Source: Scleromatobacter sp964418745 (GTDB lineage: Bacteria > Pseudomonadota > Gammaproteobacteria > Burkholderiales > Burkholderiaceae_C). Taken from it: 64,000 bases of DNA. The position numbers and the translations under genes are program-made. Within the stretch, counting starts at the first letter, position 1, and each line of letters opens with the position of its first letter. Shown piece after piece: positions 10,792 to 19,482 of this stretch. The DNA is taken from NCBI GenBank assembly GCA_964418745.1, contig CAYQMX010000012.1, positions 1 to 64,000 on the forward strand. Direction: 5' to 3'. The notes beneath the pieces were generated by a model that had not been told where the DNA came from, searched no databases, and was given only the letters and a program-made list of their open reading frames with translations.

Positions 10792-11832
10792 ATGAAAAAG
10801 TCGCTGCTCGCTCTCGCAGTGCTGACCGCCATCACTGGCGCCGCATCCGCCCAATCGTCCGTCACCCTTTATGGCAAGGTCGATCTTGGCCTGGTGCTCG
10901 ATAGCGGCAACGCGCAAGGCAAGTCGATCCGTGTCTCGTCCGGCGTGACCGGCGGCTCGCGCGTCGGCTTCAAGGGCGTCGAAGACCTCGGCGGCGGCAT
11001 GAAGGCCGCCTTCCAGCTCGAAACCGGCTACTGCGCCGACAGCAACGCCACCGCCAACGCCGCCAACACGGCTGCCAACGGTGCCGGCGCTGCGTTCTGC
11101 ACCGGCGGTGGCTTCATGGGCCGCCAGGCGCACGGTGACCTGACCGGCTCCTTCGGTGCCATCAGCGCCGGCCGCCAGTACAGCCTGGGCTTCAACAACC
11201 TGAGCACGATCGATCCGTTCGGCACGGGCTACGCCGGCCAGGTCAACAACATCGTCGATCCGTCGGGTGTCCGCCTGAACAACTCGGCCACGTACTCCAC
11301 GCCGAACATCTCCGGCTTCACGGGTTCGGCTGAAGTCTCGTTCGGCGAGACCACCGGCAACTGGCAAGCCAACCGCGAAACCGGCGCCGGCATCACCTAT
11401 GCCTCGGGCCCGGCCTACGTCGGCTTCACGTTCTATGACCTGGGCAACGCGACCGGCAACGGCGCTGCCAAGAAGAACTTCCTGTTCGGCGGCACCTACG
11501 ACTTCGGCGTGGTCAAGCTCCACGCGCTGGCGCAAAAGACCACCGGCCCGTCCACGCTCGACGTGCTCGACCTGATGGGCGGCGTGACCGTGCCGATCGC
11601 CGGCGGCAACCTGCTGGCCTCGTACATCCGTCACAACGACCGTACGCTGACCAACAAGGACGCCAACCAGATCGGCGTGGGCTACAACTACCCGCTGTCG
11701 AAGCGCACCGCGGTCTACACCTCGTTCGCCCGCATCCAGAACCAGCACGGCGCCACCTTCACGGTCGGCAACGCGACGGAAGCCGGCACGGGCAACAAGT
11801 CGTTCGACTTCGGCGTCGTCCACAACTTCTGA
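10792..11832 (+). CDS. Gram-negative outer-membrane porin
   Basis: A 346-aa general diffusion porin of the betaproteobacterial type (Porin_4 family). It starts with a 20-residue signal peptide (MKKSLLALAVLT..., cut after ASA) and mature residues QSSVTLYGKVDLGL, the standard first strand. It ends with HNF, the C-terminal Phe needed for barrel assembly. The central segment GRQAHGDLTGSFGAISAGRQYS matches the family's third loop region. The ribosome-binding site AGGAG lies 9 bp before ATG. Codon use is strongly biased and less GC-extreme than its neighbours, as expected of an abundant protein. An intrinsic terminator follows 60 bp downstream. Confidence 0.93.
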   Translation: MKKSLLALAVLTAITGAASAQSSVTLYGKVDLGLVLDSGNAQGKSIRVSSGVTGGSRVGFKGVEDLGGGMKAAFQLETGYCADSNATANAANTAANGAGAAFCTGGGFMGRQAHGDLTGSFGAISAGRQYSLGFNNLSTIDPFGTGYAGQVNNIVDPSGVRLNNSATYSTPNISGFTGSAEVSFGETTGNWQANRETGAGITYASGPAYVGFTFYDLGNATGNGAAKKNFLFGGTYDFGVVKLHALAQKTTGPSTLDVLDLMGGVTVPIAGGNLLASYIRHNDRTLTNKDANQIGVGYNYPLSKRTAVYTSFARIQNQHGATFTVGNATEAGTGNKSFDFGVVHNF

Positions 11833-11891
11833 TCGCTTCCCGGCCTCGGCCGGGTCGACCTTCAGCGCTCCGTCTCGCACGGGGCCCCATC

Positions 11892-11919
11892 AAGGCTCGT
11901 CTTCGGACGGGCCTTTTTC
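11892..11919 (+). terminator. Intrinsic terminator after porin gene
   Basis: AAGGCTCGTC pairs with GACGGGCCTT (one mismatch) around a TTCG tetraloop, followed by a run of five T. It lies 60 bp after the porin stop and about 85 bp before the dppB start, so it separates the two transcription units. Confidence 0.85.
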
Positions 11920-12004
11920 ATTGGCGCGCCGACGGCGCGACAAACATCGGCGCGGGGCGCCGCCGCGGCGGCGCGACGGCATTTCCCGGGTATTCTTGCC
12001 CACG

Positions 12005-12994
12005 ATGCTGTCGTACCTCCTTCGCAGACTCGCCCAGGCCGTGCTCGTGATGCTGGTCGTCGGGATGGGAGCGTTCTCGCTGTTCCAGTACGCCGGCGAT
12101 CCGGTGAGCAACATGCTGGGCCAGGACGCCTCGCCGGCGCAGCGCGCGCAACTCCACGCCGAGCTCGGTCTCGACAGGGCCGCCCCGATCCAGTTCGCCC
12201 GCTTCGTCGGCCGCGCGCTCGGCGGCGATTTCGGGCTGAGCCTGCGCCAGGGCCGCGAGGTGTCGGCGCTGCTGGCAGAACGGCTGCCCGCGACGCTGGA
12301 ACTGTCGGTGGTTGCGGCGACGATCGCGACCGTGCTCGGCATACCCCTTGGTGTATATGCCGCACTGCGTCGGCGCCACTGGGACGCCAAGCTGACGATG
12401 GCCGTCTCGCTGCTGGGCGTGTCGCTGCCCACCTTCCTGATCGGCATCGTGCTGATCGAGGTCTTCTCGGTGCTGCTCGGCTGGCTTCCCAGCTTCGGGC
12501 GCGGCGCCACGGTGCAGCTGGGCGGCTGGAGCACCGGCTTGCTGAGCGTCGACGGCTGGCGCCACATCGTGCTGCCGGCCGCCACCCTGGCCGTCTACCA
12601 ACTGGCCCTCGCGATGCGGCTGGTGCGCGCCGAGATGCTCGAGGCCCTGCGTTCCGACTACGTGAAGTTCGCCCGCGCGCGCGGGCTCCCGGATCGCGTC
12701 GTCCACTTCGGCCACGCGCTGCGCAACGCGCTGATGCCGGTGCTCACGATCTCCGGCCTGCAGCTCGGTGGCCTGATCGCGTTCTCCGTCATCACCGAGA
12801 CCGTGTTCGCCTGGCCCGGCATGGGCAGCCTGTTCATCCAGGCGGTGCAATTCCCCGACGGGCCGGTGCTGGCGGCCTACCTGTGCCTGATCGCGCTGCT
12901 GTTCGTGGCCATCAACCTGGTCGTCGACCTGCTGTATGCGGTGGTCGACCCGCGCCTGCGGGTGCGGGATGCGGGCGTCGGAGTCCGCCGATGA
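12005..12994 (+). CDS. dppB: Peptide/nickel ABC transporter permease (DppB-like)
   Basis: A 329-aa permease of the DppB/OppB family, one half of the membrane channel of a dipeptide/oligopeptide importer. The N-terminus (MLSYLLRRLAQ) is typical, with six predicted membrane segments and the cytoplasmic EAA-type loop ARARGLP...HALRNALMP (about residues 222-245) that docks on the ATPase. The ATG at 12005 was chosen because upstream sequence is not conserved-looking. Its TGA overlaps the dppC ATG. No dppA-type binding-protein gene precedes it; the porin gene is upstream behind a terminator. Confidence 0.9.
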   Translation: MLSYLLRRLAQAVLVMLVVGMGAFSLFQYAGDPVSNMLGQDASPAQRAQLHAELGLDRAAPIQFARFVGRALGGDFGLSLRQGREVSALLAERLPATLELSVVAATIATVLGIPLGVYAALRRRHWDAKLTMAVSLLGVSLPTFLIGIVLIEVFSVLLGWLPSFGRGATVQLGGWSTGLLSVDGWRHIVLPAATLAVYQLALAMRLVRAEMLEALRSDYVKFARARGLPDRVVHFGHALRNALMPVLTISGLQLGGLIAFSVITETVFAWPGMGSLFIQAVQFPDGPVLAAYLCLIALLFVAINLVVDLLYAVVDPRLRVRDAGVGVRR

Positions 12995-13935
12995 CCTTGC
13001 CGACCCCGGGCGCGGCGACTTCGCCGCGCGCGCGCTGGCGGCGCCTGGTCGCCAGCGACCTGTGGCACGACTTCACCCGTTCGCCGCTGCCGATGCTGGC
13101 CGCGGCGATCGCCCTGCTGTGCCTGGGCGGGGCGCTGTTCGCGCCCTGGCTCGCGCCGCACGACCCGTTCGATCTCGCGCGGCTGGACCTGGCCGATTCG
13201 CACCTGCCGCCGGCCTGGCTGGCGGACGGGCGCGCCACCTATGTTCTGGGCACCGACGACCAGGGCCGCGACATCCTGTCGGCGCTGCTGTACGGCGCCC
13301 GCATCTCGCTGACGGTCGGCCTGTGCTCGGTGGGCCTGTCGGTGCTGATGGGCGTGACGGCGGGACTGCTGGCGGGCTTCCTCGGCGGCGTGGTCGACGC
13401 GCTGCTGATGCGGCTGTGCGACGTGATGCTGTCGTTCCCGCCCATCCTGGTGGCGCTCTTCATCGACGGTGTCGGCCGGCTGCTCTTCCCGCAGGCGCGC
13501 GACCTGCTGGCGTTCGCGGTGCTGATCCTGGCGCTGACGCTCACCGATTGGGTCCGCTACGCGCGCATGGTGCGCGCCGCGACGCTCGTCGAGCGCCACA
13601 AGGAATACGTGCAGGCGGCGCGGCTGGTCGGCGTGTCGACGTGGCGCCTGTTGCGCAGGCACGTGCTGCCCAACGTGCTCGGCCCGGTGCTGGTGCTGGC
13701 CACGATCCAGGTCGGCCAGGCCATCGTCACCGAGGCCACGCTGTCCTTCCTCGGCGTGGGCGTGCCACCCACGAACCCGTCGCTGGGCACCCTGATCCGC
13801 GTCGGCAACGACTTCCTGTACGCGGGCGAGTGGTGGATCACGCTCTTTCCGGGCATCGCGCTGGTGCTGATCGCCATGAGCGTGAACCTGCTCGGCGACT
13901 GGCTGCGCGACGCGTTGAACCCGAGGCTGCGGTGA
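12991..13935 (+). CDS. dppC: Peptide/nickel ABC transporter permease (DppC-like)
   Basis: A 314-aa partner permease. It has an N-terminal OppC_N segment (about residues 35-75), then LGTDDQGRDILSALLYGARISL, the characteristic DppC/OppC signature, five further membrane segments, and the EAA loop AARLVGVSTWRLLRRHVLPN (about 210-229). It overlaps dppB by four bases at its start. Its stop overlaps the GTG start of dppD (GTGA). The whole block is therefore one translationally coupled operon. Confidence 0.9.
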   Translation: MTLPTPGAATSPRARWRRLVASDLWHDFTRSPLPMLAAAIALLCLGGALFAPWLAPHDPFDLARLDLADSHLPPAWLADGRATYVLGTDDQGRDILSALLYGARISLTVGLCSVGLSVLMGVTAGLLAGFLGGVVDALLMRLCDVMLSFPPILVALFIDGVGRLLFPQARDLLAFAVLILALTLTDWVRYARMVRAATLVERHKEYVQAARLVGVSTWRLLRRHVLPNVLGPVLVLATIQVGQAIVTEATLSFLGVGVPPTNPSLGTLIRVGNDFLYAGEWWITLFPGIALVLIAMSVNLLGDWLRDALNPRLR

Positions 13936-14912
13936 CCGGGCCGCTGCTGGAAGTGCGCGACCTGTGCGTCGAGTTCCCGACCCGGCACGGCGCGTTGCGT
14001 GCGCTCGACGGCGTGTCGTTCGACATCGCTCCCGGCGAGATCCTGGGCATCGTCGGCGAGTCGGGGGCCGGCAAGTCGCTCGCGGGGGCCGCCATCGTCG
14101 GCCTGCTCGAGCCCCCGGGCCGGGTCTGCGGCGGCCGGATCCTGTTCGACGGCCAGCGCATCGACGACCTGCCGCCCGCGGCGATGCGACGCCTGCGCGG
14201 CAAGCAGATCGGCGCCATCTTCCAGGACCCGCTGACGGCGCTGGACCCGCTCTACAGCATCGGCCACCAGCTGGTCGAGACGCTGCGCACGCACCTGCCG
14301 CTGGACGCCGCGCAGGCGCGCGAACGGGCCATCGAGCTGCTGCGCCGGGCCGGCCTGCCGGCCGCCGAGGCGCGCCTGGGGCAGTACCCGCACGAGTTCT
14401 CGGGCGGCATGCGCCAGCGGGTGGTGATCGCGCTGGCACTGGCCGGCGAGCCGCGGCTGATCATCGCCGACGAGCCGACCACGGCGCTCGACGTGGCCGT
14501 GCAGGCGCAGGTCATCCAACTGCTGCGCGGGCTGACCCAGGAGAGCGGCGCGTCGGTGATGCTGATCACGCACGACATGGGCGTGATCGCCGAGACCTGC
14601 GATCGCGTGGCGGTGATGTACGCCGGGCGCGTCGTCGAGGTCGGCCCGGTCGAGGCGGTGATCCACCATCCGGCCCACCCCTACACGGCCGCGCTGATGG
14701 CCTCGGTGCCGACGCTCGCCGATGCCGGCGGGCGGCTGGCGCAGATCGAGGGCGCCCTGCCGCGCCCGGACGAGATCCCGGCCGGTTGCGCGTTCCACCC
14801 GCGCTGCCCGAAGGCGAGCCAGCGCTGCGGCCAGGAGCGCCCCGAGCTGGCGCTGGTGCTGCGCACGCGCGCGGCCTGCTGGTGGCCGATGGTCGAGGGG
14901 CCCGCTGCATGA
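13932..14912 (+). CDS. dppD: Peptide ABC transporter ATP-binding protein (DppD-like)
   Basis: A 326-aa ATPase with Walker A GESGAGKS (about 38-45), signature FSGGMRQR and Walker B LIIADEPTTALD. It ends with the oligopeptide-transporter C-terminal domain containing a Cys cluster (HPRCPKASQRC). It starts with GTG at 13932 overlapping the dppC stop; no better start exists. Its TGA at 14910-14912 overlaps the ATG of a 22-codon bridge element rather than the next ATPase gene. This is the one place where this operon's direct gene-to-gene overlap is interrupted. Confidence 0.9.
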   Translation: MTGPLLEVRDLCVEFPTRHGALRALDGVSFDIAPGEILGIVGESGAGKSLAGAAIVGLLEPPGRVCGGRILFDGQRIDDLPPAAMRRLRGKQIGAIFQDPLTALDPLYSIGHQLVETLRTHLPLDAAQARERAIELLRRAGLPAAEARLGQYPHEFSGGMRQRVVIALALAGEPRLIIADEPTTALDVAVQAQVIQLLRGLTQESGASVMLITHDMGVIAETCDRVAVMYAGRVVEVGPVEAVIHHPAHPYTAALMASVPTLADAGGRLAQIEGALPRPDEIPAGCAFHPRCPKASQRCGQERPELALVLRTRAACWWPMVEGPAA

Positions 14913-14977
14913 GCGCCGGTCCGGCCGCCCCGAAAGGCGCACGCACCGCGGCCCGCAGGGCGGTGGTTGCCCTATGA
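14909..14977 (+). repeat. Bridge element copy 2 between dppD and dppF (22-codon mini-ORF)
   Basis: A complete copy. The ATG at 14909 overlaps the dppD stop. The frame reads MSAGPAAPKGARTAARRAVV then two more residues, and its TGA (14975-14977) overlaps the dppF ATG at 14974. The hairpin is GCCC-GCA-GGGC (14951-14961), followed by a weak site, GGTGG. Against the 50.6-kb copies the AAPKGARTA core differs at four bases, all synonymous, whereas the flanks change the amino acids. So both a peptide and an RNA explanation remain open. Start-to-start distance is 65 nt. Confidence 0.8.
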
Positions 14978-16014
14978 GCGCCCGCGACGCAGCGGACGGA
15001 GCGGGCCGCGCCGACGCCGGCACGGCCTGGGTGGAGGCGCGCGGGCTGGGCCGGACGTTCACGTTGGACACGCCGTGGACGGATCGCCTGCTGCGCCGCA
15101 CCGGCGCGCGGCAGGTGCACGCGGTCGACGACGTGAGTTTCACGATCGCGCGCGGGCGGACGCTCGCGCTGGTGGGCGAGTCGGGCTGCGGCAAGAGCAC
15201 GCTGGCCCGCCTGATGGTGGGGCTGGACGTGCCCACCCGCGGCAGTGCATGGCTGGCCGGCGCCGACGTTCGCGCGACCCTGGGGGGCGCCCCCGACGCG
15301 GCGCGCGCCATGCGCCGACGCATGCAGATGATCTTCCAGGACCCCTTCGCCAGCCTCAACCCGCGCTGGCGCATCGGCGACATCGTGGCCGAGCCGCTGC
15401 TGGAGCAGGGCCTGATCCTGCCTGCGCAGGCCGCCGAGCGCGTGGCCGCGCTGCTCGCGGCGGTGGGGCTGCGGGGCGCCGACGTGCGCAGGTTCCCGCA
15501 CCAGTTCTCGGGCGGCCAGCGCCAGCGCATCTCCATCGCGCGCGCGATCTCCACGCGCCCGGAGTTCCTGGTCTGCGACGAACCGACGTCGTCGCTCGAC
15601 GTCTCGGTGCAGGCGCAGGTGCTCAACCTGATGGTGGACCTGCAGCGCGAACGCGCGCTCACCTGCCTGTTCATCTCGCACAACCTGGTGGTGGTGCGCT
15701 ACGTGGCCGACGACGTCGGCGTGATGTACCTCGGCCGCCTGGTGGAGTTGGCGCCCAAGCCGGAGATCTTCCACGCCCCGCGCCATCCCTACACGCGCAT
15801 GCTGCTGGCCGCGGTGCCCGATCCGCGCGCGCGCGAGCGGCCGCGCGCGCCGGTGATCGGCGAGATGCCCGATCCGCTCGCGCCGCCGGCGGGTTGCGCC
15901 TTCCACCCGCGCTGCCCGCACGCGAACGCGCGCTGCCGGGACGAGCGGCCGGCGCTGTTGCCCTCAGGGGCCGTGCAGGTGGCCTGCCACGCGGTGGAGG
16001 AAGGCCGGCTCTGA
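14974..16014 (+). CDS. dppF: Peptide ABC transporter ATP-binding protein (DppF-like)
   Basis: A 346-aa second ATPase of the importer. Walker A is GESGCGKS (about 69-76), the signature FSGGQRQR and Walker B FLVCDEPTSSLD, with the C-terminal oligopeptide-transporter domain and its Cys cluster (HPRCPHANARC). The ATG at 14974 overlaps the stop of the bridge mini-ORF, and the ribosome-binding site is inside that element. The operon dppBCDF ends here; the next gene, lptM, is convergent, 5 bp away. The missing binding protein must be encoded elsewhere. Confidence 0.9.
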   Translation: MSARDAADGAGRADAGTAWVEARGLGRTFTLDTPWTDRLLRRTGARQVHAVDDVSFTIARGRTLALVGESGCGKSTLARLMVGLDVPTRGSAWLAGADVRATLGGAPDAARAMRRRMQMIFQDPFASLNPRWRIGDIVAEPLLEQGLILPAQAAERVAALLAAVGLRGADVRRFPHQFSGGQRQRISIARAISTRPEFLVCDEPTSSLDVSVQAQVLNLMVDLQRERALTCLFISHNLVVVRYVADDVGVMYLGRLVELAPKPEIFHAPRHPYTRMLLAAVPDPRARERPRAPVIGEMPDPLAPPAGCAFHPRCPHANARCRDERPALLPSGAVQVACHAVEEGRL

Positions 16015-16019
16015 GACGC

Positions 16020-16250
16020 TCAGCGGGCGGCTGGCGGGAGGGCCGGCGCGCTGGCAGCCGGCGCCGCCACGGCGGGCGCGCTGGACGCCGACGCCGCCGG
16101 CCGGGCGGCGACGCCGGCCTGCGCCGGCAGGTACAGCGGCCCCTTCTGGCCGCAGGCCGCCAGCACGAGCGCCAGCGCGCACGCGCCCAAGACTGCGCCG
16201 CGCGCAGGGCGGAGGCGCACCGCTAAACTCGAACCCTGGCATTCATTCAT
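16020..16250 (-). CDS. lptM: LPS translocon maturation chaperone LptM (YifL-like lipoprotein)
   Basis: A 76-aa small lipoprotein. A hydrophobic signal (residues 16-32) ends in the lipobox LAAC (Cys33), immediately followed by GQKGPLYLP, the hallmark of the LptM/YifL family that assists disulfide maturation of the LPS translocon. The remaining tail is Ala/Pro-rich low complexity. The ATG at 16250 gives the only start that includes the whole signal. It is divergent from cyaY, as usual in this order, but lysA, its usual downstream partner, is absent: the dpp operon runs into it instead. Confidence 0.85.
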   Translation of the reverse strand: MNECQGSSLAVRLRPARGAVLGACALALVLAACGQKGPLYLPAQAGVAARPAASASSAPAVAAPAASAPALPPAAR

Positions 16251-16269
16251 CCGACGGATTCTATCGACC

Positions 16270-16617
16270 ATGTCGACACCGACCTTGCAGGACACCGAGT
16301 ACCAGGCCGCCGCCGAGCGCCTGCTGGCCGCCATCGAGCGCCAGTGCGACGACTGGCTGCAGCAGGGCGTCATCGACATCGATTCCAGCCGCTCCGGCGG
16401 CCTGGTGGAGCTCGCGTTCCCCGACGGCAGCAAGATCGTCGTCAACAAGCAGCCGCCGCTGCACGAGATCTGGCTGGCCGCGCGCAACGGCGGCTTCCAT
16501 TTCAGGCTCGTCGACCAGGCCTGGCGCGACACCCGCGACGGCGTCGATTTCTTCGTCCGCCTGTCGGACGAGGCCAGCCGTCAGGGCGGCCAGCCGCTGC
16601 GCTTCGCCGGCGCCTGA
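16270..16617 (+). CDS. cyaY: Iron donor protein CyaY (bacterial frataxin)
   Basis: A 115-aa frataxin homologue that binds iron and modulates the IscS iron-sulfur assembly complex. It has the acidic first helix (EYQAAAERLLAAIE, QCDDW) and the frataxin strand signature VELAFPDGSKIVVNKQPPLHEIWLA, followed by DGVDFF. Length is close to the family norm of about 106-115. The start is 19 bp from the divergent lptM start. A decayed gene follows immediately. Confidence 0.93.
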   Translation: MSTPTLQDTEYQAAAERLLAAIERQCDDWLQQGVIDIDSSRSGGLVELAFPDGSKIVVNKQPPLHEIWLAARNGGFHFRLVDQAWRDTRDGVDFFVRLSDEASRQGGQPLRFAGA

Positions 16618-16625
16618 GCCCGGGC

Positions 16626-17029
16626 TTGGCCACCGTCCTCGTCCCGCTGCCGCGGGTCGACTTCGATCCGACCACGACCGCATGGTGGCGCGCGCCGCTC
16701 GCCTGGACGGCGATCGCCGACGGGCTGGCCGCGAACCGCTCCGACGCGCTGCTGCTGCCCGGCGGCCACGCGCCGGGCATGCGCGACTATCTCGAGTCGC
16801 CGCTTCTGCAGGCGGCGGTCGCCATCTTCTTCGAGCGCGACCTGCCGGTGGCGGCGTTACGTTCGCCGCTTGACTTCCTGGCCGGACCGCCCTGCTGCGC
16901 GATTCCGACCGCCTGCGGCACGTCGGCTTCACGGTGCGCGACGGCCGCCACCTGTCGGCGCGCTGGCCGGGCGACGCGCACCGGTTCGCGCACGAGTTCG
17001 CGGGCCTGCACGGGCCCGCGGCCGGCTGA
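16626..17029 (+). pseudogene. Decayed DJ-1/PfpI family gene (frameshifted, internally deleted)
   Basis: The frame from TTG 16626 encodes the family N-terminus (VLVPLPRVDFDPT), then after a short unrelated-looking link LLLPGGHAPGMRDYLESP and ERDLPVAA. It then jumps directly to DFLAGPP, skipping the region that normally carries the catalytic Cys. Near 16890 the reading frame shifts: the typical C-terminus continues one frame over as LLRDSDRLRHVGFTVRDGRH and ARWPGDAHRFAHEFAGL, ending at TGA 17027-17029. Intact relatives are about twice this length. The deletions plus the frameshift show a dead gene, not a sequencing slip alone. Confidence 0.8.
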
Positions 17030-17037
17030 CCGGCGCC

Positions 17038-19428
17038 TCAGTTGCCGGTCTTGAACAGGTCGAGGATGCTCTTCTTCTCGTCGTCGGTGGTCTGCTGCGG
17101 CGTCTTGTCGTCCAGGCCCAGGCCGCTGACGCCGGCCGCGGGGCCGAACTCGTCGTAGTACCACTCGCCGTTGACGCTCATCACGCCCTCGGGCGGCACC
17201 AGCGGCTCCTGCGGCACGTCCTTCAGCGCGGTCTGCATGAACTCGATCCATACCGGCAGCGCGAGCCCGCCGCCGGTCTCGCGGTCGCCCAGCTTGCGCG
17301 GCGTGTCGTAGCCGATCCAGACCACCGCGGCCAGCGACGGCTGGAAGCCGCAGAACCAGGCGTCCATCGAATCGTTGGTGGTGCCGGTCTTGCCGTAGAG
17401 GTCGGGGCGCTTGAGCACTGCCTGCGCGCGGGCGGCCGTGCCGATGCGGGTGACGGAGTTGAGCAGCGACTCGATCATGAACGCGTTGCGCGGCTCGATC
17501 GCCCGCATCGAGTCGTTGAACGGCCGCGGCGCCTCCTCGTGCAGCACCTTGCCGCGCGCATCGGTCACCTTGGTGATGAGCATCGGATTGACCCGGTAGC
17601 CGCCGGTGGCGAACACGCCGTAGGCGGTCGACATCTGGATCGGCGTGACCGAGCCGGAGCCCAGCGCCATCGTCAGGTAGGGCGGATGCTTCTCGGGGTC
17701 GAAGCCGAAGCGCGAGATCCACTGCTGCGCGTAGGCCGGGCCCACCGACTGCAGGATGCGGATCGACACCATGTTCTTGGACTTGGCCAGCGCGTTGCGC
17801 AGCGTCATCGGCCCTTCGAACTTGCCGTCGTAGTTCTTCGGCTCCCAGGGCTGGCTGCCGGTGGTGCCGGCGTCGAAGAACAGCGGGGCGTCGTTGACCA
17901 CCGTCGACGGGGTGAAACCCTTCTCGATGGCGCTCGAGTAGATGAAGGGCTTGAAGCTGGAGCCAGGCTGGCGCCAGGCCTGGACCACGTGGTTGAACTT
18001 GTTCTTGCCGTAGTCGAAGCCGCCCACCAGCGCGCGGATGGCGCCCGTGGCCGGCTCGGTGGCGACGAAGGCGCCCTCGACCTCGGGCTGCTGGGTCAGC
18101 GTCCAGTCGCCCTTGTCGGTCTTCATCGCCCGCACGATGGCGCCGGGGCGGATCTGCACCTTCGGGTCGGCCTTGGGCGACAGGCCCGAGGTGACGGGCT
18201 TCAGGCCGTCGCCGGTCACCGTCACCGTGTCGCCCGACTGCAGCACGATCAGCACCTTCTTCGGCGAGGCCTCCAGCACGACGGCGGCCTTCAGGTCGTC
18301 GTTGTCGGGATGGTCGGCCAGCGCCTCGGCGATGCGCGCGTCGACGGCCTTCGGGTCGGCCGGCAGGTCGACGTAGCCTTCCGGGCCCCTGAATTGCTGC
18401 CGACGCTCGAAGTCCATGATCCCGCGCCGCAAGGCGTGGTACGCCGACAACTGGTCGGTGGAATCGACCGTCAGCGTGACGTTGAGTCCGCGCGTGTAGG
18501 CCTCGTCGCCGTACTGCGCGAAGACGAGCTGGCGGGCCATCTCGGCCACGTACTCGGCATGGATCGGCGACTCGCTGGGCGCCCGGTATGTCAGTACCTG
18601 GGTGTGCGCAGCCTTGCGCTCGTCCTCCGTGATGAAACCGTTCTCGAACATCCGGTCGATGATGTACTGCTGGCGTTGGCGGGCGCGCCGCGGGTTGGCG
18701 ATCGGGTTGTAGCTGGAGGGCGCCTTGGGCAGGCCGGCCAGCATCGCCGCCTCGCCGATGGTGATGTCCTTCAGGGGTTTGCCGAAATAGATTTCGCTGG
18801 CCGAGGCGAAGCCGTAGGCGCGCTGGCCCAGATAAATCTGGTTCATGTACAGCTCCAGAATCTGGTCCTTGCTCAATTGCGCCTCGATCTTGAGCGCCAG
18901 CAGAATCTCGTAGAGCTTGCGGGTAAACGTCTTTTCGGTGGACAGATAGAAGTTGCGGGCCACCTGCATCGTGATGGTGGAGGCGCCCTGGCTGCGCGCT
19001 TCGCCCACATTGGCCATCCCGGCGCGGATCACGCCGAGGTAGTCGACGCCGCCATGGTGGTAGAAACGAGCATCCTCGATCGCGAGTACGGCGTCGCGCA
19101 TCACCTTGGGGATCTGCGCGATCGGGACGAACTGGCGCCGTTCCTCCCCATATTCCCCGAGCAGCACGCCGTCAGAAGAAAAAACCCGTAACGGTAATTT
19201 CGGACGGTAATCGGTCAGCGCGCTCAGTTCGGGCATGTTGGGATACGCGACCGCGAGTCCGATGGCTGCGCAGATTGCAACACCGAGTAACAAGGCCAAC
19301 AGGCCGCCGCCAATTGTCAAAACCACGCGAAGCAGGGTCCGCGAAGCCCGCGCCGTCCAGTGCGCGGCAGGGGCGCGGCGGGGCGTCGGGGACGGAAGTT
19401 TCGCGGGCGTGCTGTCTGGATCGCTCAT
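17038..19428 (-). CDS. mrcA: Penicillin-binding protein 1A (bifunctional transglycosylase/transpeptidase)
   Basis: A 796-aa class A PBP that polymerises and cross-links peptidoglycan. It has a short cytoplasmic tail, a membrane anchor (about residues 35-60), a GT51 transglycosylase domain with EDARFYHHGGVD, an OB-like linker, and a transpeptidase with SSFKPF (SxxK serine), SKN and KTGTT motifs. ATG 19428 is the natural start. It is divergent from pilMNOPQ, the classic arrangement in beta- and gammaproteobacteria. A near-consensus TATAAT box lies 27 bp upstream. Confidence 0.94.
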   Translation of the reverse strand: MSDPDSTPAKLPSPTPRRAPAAHWTARASRTLLRVVLTIGGGLLALLLGVAICAAIGLAVAYPNMPELSALTDYRPKLPLRVFSSDGVLLGEYGEERRQFVPIAQIPKVMRDAVLAIEDARFYHHGGVDYLGVIRAGMANVGEARSQGASTITMQVARNFYLSTEKTFTRKLYEILLALKIEAQLSKDQILELYMNQIYLGQRAYGFASASEIYFGKPLKDITIGEAAMLAGLPKAPSSYNPIANPRRARQRQQYIIDRMFENGFITEDERKAAHTQVLTYRAPSESPIHAEYVAEMARQLVFAQYGDEAYTRGLNVTLTVDSTDQLSAYHALRRGIMDFERRQQFRGPEGYVDLPADPKAVDARIAEALADHPDNDDLKAAVVLEASPKKVLIVLQSGDTVTVTGDGLKPVTSGLSPKADPKVQIRPGAIVRAMKTDKGDWTLTQQPEVEGAFVATEPATGAIRALVGGFDYGKNKFNHVVQAWRQPGSSFKPFIYSSAIEKGFTPSTVVNDAPLFFDAGTTGSQPWEPKNYDGKFEGPMTLRNALAKSKNMVSIRILQSVGPAYAQQWISRFGFDPEKHPPYLTMALGSGSVTPIQMSTAYGVFATGGYRVNPMLITKVTDARGKVLHEEAPRPFNDSMRAIEPRNAFMIESLLNSVTRIGTAARAQAVLKRPDLYGKTGTTNDSMDAWFCGFQPSLAAVVWIGYDTPRKLGDRETGGGLALPVWIEFMQTALKDVPQEPLVPPEGVMSVNGEWYYDEFGPAAGVSGLGLDDKTPQQTTDDEKKSILDLFKTGN

Positions 19429-19454
19429 GAATGTGGGCCGGGATGTAAGCGTCG

Positions 19455-19482
19455 ATTATAGAAACCGACAAGTCTCGCTTAA
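19455..19482 (-). promoter_or_regulatory. Putative sigma-70 promoter of mrcA
   Basis: On the minus strand TTAAGC, 16 bases, then TATAAT (19455-19460), placing the transcription start near 19448, about 20 bp before the mrcA ATG. The -10 is a perfect consensus; the -35 is weak. Confidence 0.5.
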
